64,000 nucleotides of DNA, taken from positions 77,817,327-77,881,326 of the forward strand of contig NC_057861.1 of NCBI RefSeq assembly GCF_019393635.1. The letters are read 5' to 3'. The stretch is from Dromiciops gliroides (Eukaryota > Chordata > Mammalia > Microbiotheria > Microbiotheriidae). The notes below the pieces were generated by a model. That model was not told the DNA's origin, ran no database searches, and saw nothing but the letters and a program-made list of their open reading frames with translations. Positions 22,806 to 33,850 of the stretch are shown piece after piece (within the stretch, counting starts at the first letter, position 1; each line of letters starts with the position of its first letter). Made by a program: the position numbers and the translations under genes.

Positions 22806-23879
22806 TTTGGTATAGACATAACTATTCTTTGATAATCAAAAAATATTCCCGTAGCTATCCCATCTACCAGATACATAATATTGGGAAGCCAATCAAAACA
22901 AAAAGAGGAGCATCCCTCTCATAGGGTCTTTAACATGTGGCTTAATTTTATTTAATTGATTGAATGCTATAATTGTGAATATATTCTTATATCAATATAA
23001 GAATATGAACATGTATATTTGAGGCTTTGGTTGGCATCTCCTCCCTACTCCCCCTCCCCTCAAGCCTTTTTCAAAGCAGTTAGAAAGAAACTGCTGAAAG
23101 ACTTTGTAACCAGATACTATTAACCTCCAATGTGGCTGCTAAATACCAGGGTCTTCAAGACTCAATTCATGCTTCTCTCAATAAAATAACTTCTGACTTT
23201 TTAGAATTTAAAACAAGGAGGGGAGGGTGATATGCCAGTAACCCCTCTCCTGCCCACAAACAAGAGAATTTGCCGAGCAGCAAGGTCTATCACCTCCAAG
23301 GGAGAAAGACCTTAAATGTAGCTTTTCTGGCTAATCCTTTCTAAAGGAATTCCAAAAGGCACAGCTGGGAACATGGGATCTCTTATTACCCAGGCTTTGG
23401 ACAGCTGACTGTCCCCCACAGTTTTTTAAGAAGGGATTTGACAGGTGTATGCTCTGTTATACAAATAGGTCTGCAATGATTGATGTGCAAATTGCCACTA
23501 CTGATGACCCTACTGTTGTTTATAATCTCATTGCATTTTGTAAGAGAATTGATATAGCTGTGGTTCCTGGTACTGGCAATTTGAGTGGGGTGGGACCATA
23601 TTACTATCTCATTACAAAATCTAAAAATAGGAAGAGGTGGATGGCTATAAATGCTTATGCCAGGATTTACAAAATTACCCTTTATTTAACCACCTTTCAT
23701 GTTGGTTTTCAGTGCCCTCATTGTTCCAGCAGGGCAGCTCCCCAAGTGGCACAACCCAGAGCCCTGACTGGCATTGGGAGCCCTTATTGACTGGAAGAGG
23801 TAAAAGAGATCTCATTGGACACCTTTAAGATGAGGCCAACACTACAGTTTTCATTTAGGGTAGAAAAGGGAGGCTTAGA
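22806..23879. other. Unassigned stretch with a 113-codon open frame
   Basis: The plus-strand open frame at 23449-23790 encodes a protein I do not recognise. It has no signal peptide or membrane segment, and a CPHC pair lies near its end. It may be chance or an old retroelement piece. Nothing nearby suggests a promoter or splicing. Confidence 0.35.
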
Positions 23880-24345
23880 AACATACCGCCATACCACCTC
23901 ACACCTATCAGATTGGTTAATTTGATAAAAAAGGAAAATGATAAATGTTGGAGAAGATGTGGGAAAATTGACACACTAATGCATTGTTGGTGGAGTTGTG
24001 AACTGATCCAACCATTCTAGAGAACAAGTTGGAACTATGCCCAAAGGGCTATAAAACTGTGCAAACCCTTTGATCCAGCAATACCACTATGAGGTCTGTA
24101 TCCCAAAGAGATCATAAAAAAGGGAAAAGGAGCCACACATACAAAAATAGTTCTTGGAAATTGAGGGAATGCCCATCAATTGGGGAATGGATAAACAAGT
24201 TATATGAATGTAATGGAATGTTATTGTGCTATAAGGAATGATGAGCAGGCAGATTTCAAAAAAACCTTACATATTTTTCCTTTCTCATGGTTTTTCCTTT
24301 TGTTCTGATTTTTCTTACACAACATGACATGTAGAAATATGTTTA

Positions 24346-24503
24346 GGGGGCAGCTAGGTGGTGCAGTGGATAAAGCACTGGCCCTGGATTCAGGAGGAAC
24401 TGAGTTCAAACCCAGACTCAGACACTTGACACTTACTAGCTGTGTGACCCTGGGCAAGTCCCTTAACCCTCAATGTCCTGCAAAACAAAACAAAACAAAA
24501 AAA
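24346..24503 (+). repeat. WSINE1-like SINE
   Basis: Sense copy ending TGTCCTGC plus (CAAAA)n. Perfect TSD GAAATATGTTTA at 24334-24345 and 24504-24515. Confidence 0.95.
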
Positions 24504-24630
24504 GAAATATGTTTAACATGATTGTACGTGTATAACCTATATCAGAATACTTGTTGTCTCAAGGAGCAGAGAGAAAAGGAAAAAAGGGAGAAAAATTTGG
24601 AACTCAAAATCTTACAAAAACGAATGTTGA

Positions 24631-25174
24631 CTGTACACAGTATCAACAACATTGTGTTTATCAACTGTGATATACTTGACTCTTCTCAGCAATACAATGG
24701 TCCAATATACTTCCAAAGGACTCATGATGGAAAATGCTCTCCAAATCCAGAAAAAAAGAACTGTGGGGGCAGCTAGGTGGCGCAGTGGATAGAACACTGG
24801 CCCTGGATTCAGGAGAACCTGAGTTCAAATCTGGCCTCAGACACTTGACACTAGCTGTGTGACCCTGGGCAAGTCACTTAACCCCAATTGCCTCACCAAA
24901 AAAAAAAAAAAAAAAGAACTGTGGCATCTAGATGCAGATTGAACCATACTATTTCTATTTTTTGTTTGTTTTTCCCTTTTGCTCTGATTCTTCTTTCACA
25001 GCATGACTAATATGTTTAATGTGATTGTACATATATAACCTATATCAGATTGCTTGCTGTATCGGGGAGGGGGGAGGGAGGGAGAAAAATGTGAAAGTAG
25101 AAATCTTATAAAAACAAATGTGGAAAACTATCTTTACATGTAACTAGAAAATAATAAAATACTTTTATGATTTA
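24631..25174 (+). repeat. LINE-1 3' end inserted into an older LINE-1
   Basis: It starts in the ORF2 C-terminal coding end ('ctgtacacagtatcaacaac') and runs to 'agaaaataataaaatac'. TSD AAAAAYGAATGYTGA at 24616-24630 and 25175-25189. The 3' UTR has the G-rich 'ggggaggggggaggg' tract. A SINE at 24767 interrupts it. Confidence 0.85.
24767..24915 (+). repeat. WSINE1-like SINE
   Basis: Sense copy ending CAATTGCCTCACC plus poly-A. The LINE-1 text 'agaactgtgg' is duplicated at both sides (24757-24766 and 24915-24924). Confidence 0.93.
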
Positions 25175-25232
25175 AAAAATGAATGCTGAAAACTATCTTT
25201 ACATGTAATTGGGAAAATAAAATACTATTAAG

Positions 25233-26138
25233 TGAAGAAAAAAAAAGGTAACACCAGTTGAAGCAATTAAAGTAAGCTACTGGTCTTATGACAGAAGCCT
25301 AAGTGAATTAGCTCCAGGTGGGTCTGAAAGAGCTTCACATCATTTTTGCACCTAAAATCTCTCAAATAAGATAATATTTGTAAGACACAGCACAGTAGCT
25401 TGAAGCAGGTTAATAAATTACATGTTTTCTTCCTTCCTAATAGGTAAAATTGATGAATATTCCAAGGTAGGTAGATGGGATAGAACATGCTCTGAGGGTT
25501 AGATTTTTTTCTTGAATGACCAGCTGAGTCATATTTACTGGCCTCACTTATCAGCATTGGCCTGACAATTAAGGTAACAATTCAGGAATCCTTTCCAACC
25601 CATAATCATGGAGTTTTTCCTATAGGTTCAAAGGTTGGGAGTGAAGCCATACAAATGCACCTTTCAAGCCTATGGCTCCAATAAGAGAATCTAGGCCCCA
25701 ATTTACAAGACCCTACTGGGATTATAGGAGGGAGGCATGTGTAGCAAATTAATCCTTCATTCCTTAGTATGAGAGATCTAGCCTTCAAAGGAGCTTAACA
25801 AAGTCATAATAATTACTCTTATAATAACACCAAATGTTTGGTATACAACTGGGAATCAGTGGACTTTCTAGCCTTTACAACCATCTAACTTCAGTGTGTA
25901 CAGTAGTTAGAGATAGAAAAACTATTATAGAACATAATCAGATCTATTGGTTTGGACAAGAAATAGAAAGTCATTTGGTAGTAGTTATAGCTCTATTATA
26001 AAAATTGGTATTAGAACTCAGAATATCCATTTTATAATGGCTACAACTAAGGGGAGTTAGACTACCTATTCACCAGCCATCACCAGAATAGTGTTACCCT
26101 TAAGTTCCAAATACCCTTTATTGGGGCCATCACAATGC
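25233..26138. other. Unassigned stretch
   Basis: No gene, RNA or repeat was recognised. Confidence 0.5.
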
Positions 26139-26402
26139 CACATAGTGGATAGAGTCCTGGACCTGGAGTCAGAAAGAACTGAGTTTAAATCTGGTCTCAG
26201 ACAGTTGCTAGTCATGTGACCCTGGGCAAATCACTTCATCTCTGCCTGCCTCAGTTTCCTCATCTGTAAAGTAAGGATGATAATAATAGTACCTACCTCC
26301 CAGGTTTGTTGTGAAGACAAAATAATATATATAAAGCTCTTTGCAAACCTTACAGCACTATATAAAAGCTACTATTATTGTTGTTGTTGTTATCATCATC
26401 AT
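26139..26402 (+). repeat. MIR-like CORE-SINE, near full length
   Basis: Sense copy: 'catagtggatagagtcctgg' head, 'gctagtcatgtgaccctggg' CORE, 'tgcctcagtttcctcatctg', and the L2-like tail 'tgtaaagtaaggatgataat...aaagctctttgcaaacctt'. It ends in GTTGTT/ATC repeats. Confidence 0.85.
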
Positions 26403-28102
26403 CCCTTTAGCTGTTGTTCAAGGTTTTAAAGAATTAAAACTAATGAACATAGATTGTCAGTGACACCCAAAAAGGGATCATTGGGAGGATATGGAAGTCT
26501 ATAGCAATAAGGGCACCTTTACGTTACAAAAAGCTTAAGGATTAATGATGTAAGAGCATACTTGGTTTAGTGTCCTTGGTTTCTCATGAATCACAGGCCA
26601 AATGAAGGGAGGGAATGTTGACAAAAATAAACTGAAACTTTGTTTAGCGATCAGATCTATTGGGGAAAAAAGTTGTATCAAGCAATTGTTTGGAGGATGC
26701 ATAGAGATCTCTAGGATCTGGAGATCTTTCTATAAACCAAGCATCCTCATTTGACCCAAGAAGTCTGGGGCTTAAATACCCTTTCAAAGACTTCCAGAGA
26801 ATTCTTGGGCTAAATAATTTTCATTAAAGTTATGAACAAAGTGCAGGGTGCTTCTCTTAACAGTATAGCATCATCTCTGGGCAAATCCCTGAACTTGCAC
26901 TTACAAATGTAGATTGGGCATCTGTTACATGGTAACTCTTTTGGTCTGTACTTCTAACACTTTAGCTTATGAGCCCACACTGGTGTGTTTTCTATTACTA
27001 ATCAGACACAGACATAAATAATTCTTAGCAAACTAAATTCTTAGCAAATGCTCGTCCTAAGATGGTATGGTAAAACAGTAGCTACAAAACATTCCTTCCC
27101 AACTCCCCAACCTGGAGCACACATTTCTATAAATACACACATTGACCATGAATAGATTGGTCATAGAGTACAATGATAGTGAGGTACAAGTATAGGATGC
27201 ATATGTGGCAAAGGCAACTCCTGGTACTGCAAGGCCAGAAAATCTTTTCTTTTTTTTTATGGAATCCTTGTGTAGCTCCCCTTCAGTGTAATGTATGCTA
27301 TCTACTAAGCAGCTTAATTCCTAGGGTCTTCTCTCTCTTTCCTTCTCCCCCACTTCATACATACACACACACAGAGACAGAGAGACAGAGAGAGCTTTGA
27401 TTCTAGGTTTTCTATGAATTCTCTTCAGTCTATATCTAGATCTCTTCTCTGCTTCCAGGAACCCAAGTCCTCAAAACTAATTCTTCCCTCAAATGACTTG
27501 TCTTTCTGATATATTTATCCCTGTTTCCTCAACTGTGGCTTGAACTCTCTCAAACTGATGAACTCTCAAATTACTGGGTGAGGTATCTCACTTGGGACAA
27601 GTTGCTGGTGGGTGTTATGGTTGGTGAGAGGGAGGTAGAGATAGAAATCCCCTCCTCTCCTCACCTTCTTACTGATGTCTCTTCTACAAAGTATTCCAGT
27701 GCCTGCCCTGCCTTGAACTCCCATAGGTCTCCCCCATTTAAAATTCCTGAAGGAATGGCTAATTTGTTTATTCATCCAATCATGTTTTTCCCTTCTGAAT
27801 CACTCAAGGGACTTTTTCATAGTTCACAAAGGCATAGTGACAATTTAACAGTTAATTTATTGTCTTGTTACCACATCCAAACCACATCTTCATCTATGAC
27901 TATATCGGTTGATTTGGGGATGGAATCACATCCTACTTCCCTCACAAAAGGAAAAGATATATTTCATGAGGTAAGATCATGACACACAGCTTTAGGAGCA
28001 GCAAAAGAGAGATCTTATCTAGAGCAGAGCTGGCTATTGTTAGTGTTCATTCTCTACAGGGCCATCCTCATGATCAATTCATAGATTTCATGACCATACT
28101 TC
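26403..28102. other. Unassigned stretch
   Basis: No gene or clear repeat. A short CACA/GAGA simple repeat lies at 27361-27393. The 134-codon open frame at 27578-27982 has no recognised domain and no splice or promoter context. Confidence 0.45.
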
Positions 28103-28544
28103 TGTGATGTTTAAAATCTAAATTGTGGTCGCCTTAAATTAGAAGCTTCAGCACTAGTCTTTGGGCATTAAACATTTATTAAAGCATACAGGTATTCACA
28201 AGGAGTTCAGAAAGTTAAGAAAAAGCCTATGTAGCCTAGAGTTCCAGCCTGGTTGGGTTCTTCCTCAAGTCCTCCTCCAAGAGCCTGCTTCAATCAGGAA
28301 CTCTTTAGCAAACTGATTGTGGAAGCTTTTTATAGGTCTGGAATAGAGGCAGTCCTTACACACTGCTTCAAGCTGATTGGTTGGCATCCTCCAAATCCAT
28401 TAAGGGCTGGCCAGGTGTGATTACAATCTAGTTAACTTTGAAGTAAGCTAATCAGCAGTCAATCACTCTCACTTGATTCAATCAGTTTAGATTAATCTCC
28501 AGGTGGGTCTTTGAGTATCTGCTAAATCCCATTATTTTATCACA
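28103..28544 (-). mobile_element. LTR related to the one at 1552-2094
   Basis: 442 bp. The minus strand starts TGTGATAAAATAATGGG and ends CATCACA. It has a TATAAAAAG box (plus 28326-28334) and an AATAAA signal (plus 28175-28180). It shares several blocks with the LTR at 1552. The 4 bp cttc flanks both ends, which fits a solo LTR. However, the ERV remnant immediately to the right has the same orientation, so it may instead be that provirus's 3' LTR. Confidence 0.7.
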
Positions 28545-28885
28545 CTTCCAAGGACTAAATTTCTATAAACTTGGGACCTTTTTGTGTTAGGGGAGAACCC
28601 TCACAACCTTCCTTTTCTTCAAGTGTCCTCTCCCTTCTTCTCTCAGAAGAGATTCTCAAAACTCTCATGGTAGGGAGAAAAACCCTCCCCTCCTGAACTA
28701 TCAGCTTCTTCTGGGAAGAAATAGAAGTCCCAGGGTCCTTAGTGATTGAGAGTCCTTGGGGTTGAGTTCAAGCCTTACTAGAAAAACTGTAAATAAAAGT
28801 TTTATTTCTTTACAAGTTCTAATATTTCCACAAAATAGAAATAATAGACTACTAAGCTTATTTCCCTTAAAAATTACTCTTTGAA

Positions 28886-29536
28886 GATCATAAAAAAGGG
28901 AAAAGGACCCACATGTACAAAAATATTTATAGCTGCTCTTTTTGTGGTGGGAAGGAATTGGAAATTGAGGGGATGCCCATCAATTGGGGAATGGCTGAAC
29001 AAGCTGCAGTATGTGAATGTAATGGAATACTATTGTGCTGTAAGAAATGATGAGCAGGCAGATTTCAGAGAAACCTGGAAGGACTTACATGAACTGATGC
29101 TGAGTGAGATGAGCAGAACCAAGAGAACATTGTACACAGTATCAACAACATTGTGTGTTTATCAATTGTGATAGACTTGACTCTTCTCAGCAAAAAATGG
29201 TCCAAGATTGTTCCAAAGGACTCATGATGGAAAATGCTCTCCAAATCCAGAAAAAAAAGAACTGTGGAATCTAGATGCAGATTGAACCATACTCTGTTTT
29301 TTTTGTTTGTTTTTTTTTGTTGTTGTTTTTCCCTTTTGTTCTGATTCTTCTTGCACAGTATGACTAATGCAGAAATATGTTTAATGTGATTGTACATATA
29401 TAACCAATATCAGATTGCTTCCTGTCTTGGGGAGGGGGAGGGAGGGAGAAAAAATTGAAACTAGAAATCTTATAAAAACAATTATTGAAACTATCTCTAC
29501 ATGTGACTGGAAAATAATAAAATATGTTTATGGGGA
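28886..29536 (+). repeat. Young 5'-truncated LINE-1 (ORF2 C-terminus and 3' UTR)
   Basis: The frame is open at 28881-29171 through the ORF2 C-terminus: GCPSIGEWLNKL, NVMEYYCAVRNDEQADFRETWKDLHELM. The 3' UTR includes the G-rich 'ggggagggggagggaggg' tract and ends 'aaaataataaaatatg'. Perfect 17 bp TSD AAAAATTACTCTTTGAA at 28869-28885 and 29537-29553. There is no long poly-A. Confidence 0.93.
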
Positions 29537-29557
29537 AAAATTACTCTTTGAATTCTT

Positions 29558-29707
29558 TTTTCTTTTTTGTAGGGCACTGAGGGTTAAGTGACTTGTCCAA
29601 GGTCACACAGTTAGGAAGTATCAAGTGTGGGAGGCCGGATTTGAACTCAGGTCCTCCTGAATCCAGGGCCAGTGCTTTATCTACTGTACCACCTAGCTGC
29701 CCCCTAT
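29558..29707 (-). repeat. WSINE1-like SINE
   Basis: Antisense copy placed at the 3' TSD of the preceding LINE-1. Its own TSD is TCTTTGAATTCT at 29546-29557 and 29708-29719, so it came after the LINE-1. Confidence 0.93.
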
Positions 29708-30127
29708 TCTTTGAATTCTAATTCTAATGTGCCCTGATGGGAGTTAAAGAAGTTTAAAACCTATAGATAGCTTGATCCTGAACAGTTCACAAGCAACCAG
29801 CAGTCAGCAGGAAGGCCACAAATATAATAAATGCCCATAAGGGTTAAAGTGTCACTTGGTAAATATAGAGAACCGACTTAAAATTCAGGCAGATAAATCC
29901 TTTGATGGTGATAGAATTAGATCTGGTTACAGTTCAATTATAGTGACTATGATTTTCTGGGACTGATCCTCTGGGAACAATACACAAAATCCCTAAGTTA
30001 TTAAGTCAGAGACAAATATAGAAGAAGGTATTTTAGTGGCATTTTTTCGTTCATGGATTTGGATAAAATCAATCAGTAAAATTTCTGTCCTCAGATGCAG
30101 AATAATTAAAACAGGTAATAACATCTT

Positions 30128-30372
30128 TTTGTTGTTGTTCAATCAGTTTTAGCCATGTGATTTTGTGACCCCATTTTGGTGCTTTCTTGGCAAAGATACT
30201 GGAGCAGTTTACCATTTCCTTCTCCAGATCATTTTATAGATGAGGAAACTGAGGCAAGGGGTTTAAGTGATTTTCCCAGGGTCACACAGCTGCATAAATA
30301 TCTAAGGCCAGATTTGAACTCAGGAGGATGAGTCTTCCTGACACTCTATCCACTGTACCGCTTAGCTGCCCC
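30128..30372 (-). repeat. CORE-SINE with BovB-type tail
   Basis: Full antisense copy: tail 'gttgttcaatcagttttagcc..accccattttgg', 'gatactggagcagtttaccatttcc', CORE, and head 'ccgcttagctgcccc'. TSD AATAACATCTT at 30117-30127 and 30373-30383. Confidence 0.9.
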
Positions 30373-31368
30373 AATAACATCTTTACTTAGGGTTAATTTC
30401 TTATAGTAAGCAAAAGCATATAAATCTGGAAGTATCAAAAGTATAGTTGTCAATGGAATACCATGTCCATGTAGTTAGGAACATAAAGCTCTACTCAGCA
30501 TTTAGAAACATGCACATTTTTAGCAAACTGGGAAGAAGATAGAGGAGGGCACTTCTCTATGTGTGTTGTAGTGTTATAAGTATTATAGTCACTTATAAAA
30601 GGTGAGGATCTTCTTGTCCAGCACAATAGATTGTACTTATTCTGACAATTCTGATTAGTTTCTGATTTCGATAAGTATCGATAATAATAATAATCCAAAA
30701 TAATTCACTAAGAAACGGCCATTGGAAAATTAGCCATGTTCACTCCAGGAAACAGTAGCTGAGTGGTGACCTTGTCACTGTCTAGAGGGCACAGCAGAAA
30801 TGCTGTGGTAAATCCTCTTTACCAGTAGGCGCTTGGCTGACCACTAGACATATTACTGTGCTGGCTAGCATGAGGTTTGTTGCCAGTTGACAGGGATTAT
30901 TCCAATGAAACAGGTGATAGCTATCCAATGTCCTTTGGAAGGGATGTCTTCTTACAGGGTGAAATGTGAATCCAAGGAGAGAGGTCTTAGTCCTTTCTTG
31001 CACTGTTGGTAGGGAAAATATCATGGTATGGGTTTTTCCAGTGGGTCTCCAGGCAGGATTACTGTTGATATGCCTTCATGTAAACTCAATCCCCAGGCTG
31101 AATGGAGAGACTATTCCTTCTGGTTCTCTGGACAAGGGAACCTGCACCTGTGGATGAAAAACCTTCGAGACCTTTCAATAATGCTTTACAATAATTCAAA
31201 GCAATATCATTAACCAATTGTAAAGGAAATCATTGGGATATGCTCATTAACATTTCATGTAAAGTAAATCTGGTCTCCCTATGCTCTTGATAGTTGATAT
31301 TACAGTTAAACTCACCAGGGCTAAAGGCAGAGTATCTGTCTGCTTAACCCATCTCAACACACATTTTA

Positions 31369-31525
31369 TTTTTTACTTTATTTATTTATTTCTAAATAAA
31401 AGTATTTTATTATTTTCCAGTTACATGTAGAAATAGTTTTCAGCATTTGTTTATATAAGATTTTCAATTTCAAAATTTTCTCCCTCCCCGCCCCTCCCCT
31501 AGACAGCAGGCAATCCAATATAGGT

Positions 31526-31598
<73 letters not shown>

Positions 31599-31895
31599 AT
31601 ATATATATACACATATATATACACACACACATATATATATACACATATATATGCATAACAACATTAACCATATTTCTGCATCAGCCATTCTATAAGAGAA
31701 GAATCAGAGCAATAAGGAAAAACCTCAAAATAGAAAAACAACAGCACCAAAAACAAAAGAAATAGTATAGTTCAATCAGCATCCCTATTCCACAGTTCTT
31801 TTTTTTTTCTGGATTTGGAGAGCCTTTTCCATCATGAGTCCCCTGGAACTTTCTTGTACCATTGTATTGGTGAGAAGAATCCAGTCTATCACAGT
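31369..31895 (-). repeat. 5'-truncated LINE-1 carrying an AT microsatellite
   Basis: Antisense 3' end ('ttattattttccagttacatg', 'cccctcccctagacagcagg') to the ORF2 3' region. The internal (AT)n at 31531-31660 expands 3' UTR text. TSD CAACACACATTTTA at 31355-31368 and 31896-31909. Confidence 0.92.
31531..31660. repeat. (AT)n/(ATGT)n/(AC)n microsatellite
   Basis: Roughly 55 bp of pure AT, then ATGT, ATAC and AC units. It is self-complementary. Confidence 0.95.
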
Positions 31896-31922
31896 CAACA
31901 CACATTTTAGCCCTATGATTCC

Positions 31923-32076
31923 TCTTTTTTTTTTTTTTTAACGAGGCAATTGGGGTTAAGTGACTTGCCCAGGGTTACACAGCTAGTAAGTGTTAAGTGT
32001 CTGAGGCTGGATTTGAACCCAGGTACTCCTGACTCCAGGGCTGGTGCTCTATCCACTGTGCCACCTAGCTTCCCCT
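31923..32076 (-). repeat. WSINE1-like SINE
   Basis: Antisense copy, TTAAGTG/GTACTCCTGAC type. TSD AGCCCTATGATTCY at 31909-31922 and 32077-32090. Confidence 0.93.
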
Positions 32077-32090
32077 AGCCCTATGATTCT

Positions 32091-32200
32091 TTTTTTTTTA
32101 ATTAATAAAGTATTTTATTTTTTTCCCATTACATATAAAGATAGTTCTCAACTTTTGTTTATACAAGCTTTCCAATTTCAGATTTTTCTCCCTCCCTCCC
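32091..32200 (-). repeat. Very short LINE-1 3' end insertion
   Basis: About 110 bp of antisense 3' terminus ('aataaagtattttattttttt', 'tctccctccctccc'). It is flanked by the same 14-mer AGCCCTATGATTCT at 32077-32090 and 32201-32214. Confidence 0.9.
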
Positions 32201-32214
32201 AGCCCTATGATTCT

Positions 32215-32373
32215 TTTTTTTTTTTTGGTTTGTTTGTTTTGCGGGGCAATGAGGGTTAAGTGACTTGCCCAGGGTCGCACAGCTAGTGTCAAGTGTCTGA
32301 GGCTGGATTTGAACTCAGGTCCTCCTGAATCCAAGTCTAGTGCTTTATCCACTGTGTCACCTAGCTGCCCCCC
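32215..32373 (-). repeat. WSINE1-like SINE
   Basis: Antisense copy, GTCAAG/GTCCTCCTGAATCC type. Flanked by AGCCCTATGATTCT at 32201-32214 and 32374-32387. Confidence 0.93.
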
Positions 32374-32644
32374 AGCCCTATGATTCTTAAGGATTACATT
32401 TCATTGTTCTATTGGGGTCATGTGGGCAGTGAAAATATAATTGAATTCTCAAAGTTTTGCTGATTTCCTTGTATAATCACTCCTATAAAGTGGGTACCTC
32501 TGTTAGTATGGATAAATTCTCTGAATAAAGTATTTTAAAAGTATTTTACTAAAAATAATAGTATCTGCTTTCTTACAATGGAAGATTTCAATTCATCCTG
32601 AAAATAAACAAATTATTACAAATACATTATTCAAAAGAACATGT

Positions 32645-33140
32645 GGGCATTGTAGGCAGTGAAGTAAACTTGAGGTCAGGAAGACCCAAGTTCAAATTCT
32701 GCTGCCTCAGATATTTATGACCATTAAGTGACTCTGGAAAAGTCACTTAGATTTTCTCATCTTATTTTCTCCTCTCTAAAAGGGGATGATAATAGTACCT
32801 ATCCCATGTTGTTGTTTGTCTTTCATTCATGAAGGTTCTCGAAGGGGACCATGACATTGGGAGATGATGTTATGACTAGGTCCAGTGGCAAGACATACAT
32901 CAGGACAACTGGACATGGCCCCATATATTTAAGGTCATTGGGGTTAAGTGACTTGCCCATGGTCACACAGCTAGGAAGTGTGTGAGGTAAAATTTGAACT
33001 CAGGTCCTCTTGACTCCAGGGCCAGTGCTCTATTCACTCAGCCATCTAGCCACTCCTACCTACCCCACAGGTTTATTGTGAGGATCAAACGAGATAATAC
33101 ATGTAAAGTACTTCACTTTTATTTAGTCTTTTTAATGTTA
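32645..33140 (+). repeat. MIR-like CORE-SINE split by a MAR-type SINE
   Basis: Sense pieces at 32645-32808 ('aggtcaggaagacccaagttc' to 'gataatagtacctatccca') and 33056-33140 ('acctaccccacaggtttattgtgagg'). They are joined across the insertion by the duplicated 'acctaYccca'. Confidence 0.75.
32809..33055 (-). repeat. MAR-type CORE-SINE with RTE-type tail
   Basis: Antisense: RTE-like tail 'ttgttgtttgtctttcattc', 'tggacatggccccatatattt', CORE 'gacttgcccatggtcacacag', and head 'cagccatctagccactcc'. It is inserted in the MIR-like element at 32645. Confidence 0.85.
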
Positions 33141-33344
33141 TATAGAAGTACTTAAGTACTATTAAGCAAAAAGAGCTAATTGTTTCAATCATAATCATTC
33201 CTGCTTTAGTCACATGTGCTATTTCATGCCTGTATGACTACAGAGAGGTTAAGGATAAGGATTATAGAACAATTAAGAAAAATGACTGATATTTACAAGA
33301 AAAAAAATTCCCATCTTATCATTATGTATTTGTTTGTTTTTATT

Positions 33345-33621
33345 CATTTTTGAGATGAGGTCTCACTTTCTCACCCAGGCAGTGCCTGGAAGTGCTTCAA
33401 CTATTCACTGGACAGACACTAGAGCTGGGCCAGTTCATACTTCTTCAGTTAATCTAGTAGCCACCTTGCTGGGGGCTCATCATATTGACGTCAGACTTTG
33501 AATAGACACTGAATTGGCTTTTGCCAGTCTATAACTCAGAACTCTGGAATTTAAGCATTCTGCCGGCTTCAGCCTCCCCAGTAGCAGAAATTAGAGGCAT
33601 GTACCACTATGCCTGATATCA
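33345..33621 (-). pseudogene. RN7SL: 7SL (SRP) RNA retropseudogene
   Basis: Read on the minus strand: 'tggggaggctgaagccggcag', 'ccagagttctgagttatag', the S-domain 'gtgtctattcaaagtctgacg' and 'tcaatatgatgagcccccagc', 'gaactggcccagctctagtg', and 'cactgcctgggtgagaaag' then 'gagacctcatctc' with an A run. This is nearly the complete 7SL order. It is strongly diverged and non-functional. Confidence 0.85.
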
Positions 33622-33625
33622 CCAA

Positions 33626-33850
33626 GGTAGCTGGTGGTGAATTAGATAGAGTGCTGGACCTGGAGTCAGGACCAACCTGAGTTCAAATCTGGCCTCAGAC
33701 ATTGATTTTGGCAAGTCATTTAATCTCTCTTTGCCTCAATTTCCTCCTCTATAAAATGGGAATAATAATTATGTCTACCTCCCAGACTTGTGTTAAAGGT
33801 AAAAAGAGATAAAAATTTGTCATGTGCTTTATAAATTCTAGCTATTATTG
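33626..33850 (+). repeat. MIR-like CORE-SINE
   Basis: Sense copy: 'gtgctggacctggagtcagg', a shortened CORE, 'cctctataaaatgggaataat', 'atgtgctttataaattctagc'. It is adjacent to the 7SL copy. Confidence 0.8.

Larger units (their letters stand above)
23880..25232 (+). repeat. LINE-1 3' portion hosting a second LINE-1 and a SINE
   Basis: The outer copy covers the ORF2 C-terminal region (23880-24272), skips to the 3' UTR (24273-24630), and resumes at 25190-25232 after the insertion of another LINE-1 3' end at 24631-25174. A SINE at 24346-24503 also sits in the 3' UTR. The outer copy has an internal deletion at about 24272. Confidence 0.8.
28549..32640 (-). mobile_element. Broken class-I-like endogenous retrovirus, pol (integrase) to env side
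   Basis: Non-repeat pieces at 28549-28868, 29720-30116, 30384-31354 and 32388-32640 are collinear. On the minus strand the right-hand piece resembles the integrase core. The next piece resembles the region downstream of it (LPLAL) and the integrase C-terminal part (SIQPGD, SPWIH). Env-side sequence would follow to the left. It is old, with many breaks and at least seven later retroposon insertions. Gag and the 5' LTR were not recognised. Confidence 0.6.

Noticed and set aside
23449-23790. Similarity to a purine-biosynthesis enzyme (GART-like A..FCK..I...VV.G spacing)
   Set aside because: Only a few spaced residues agree, and the flanking sequence does not continue the family.
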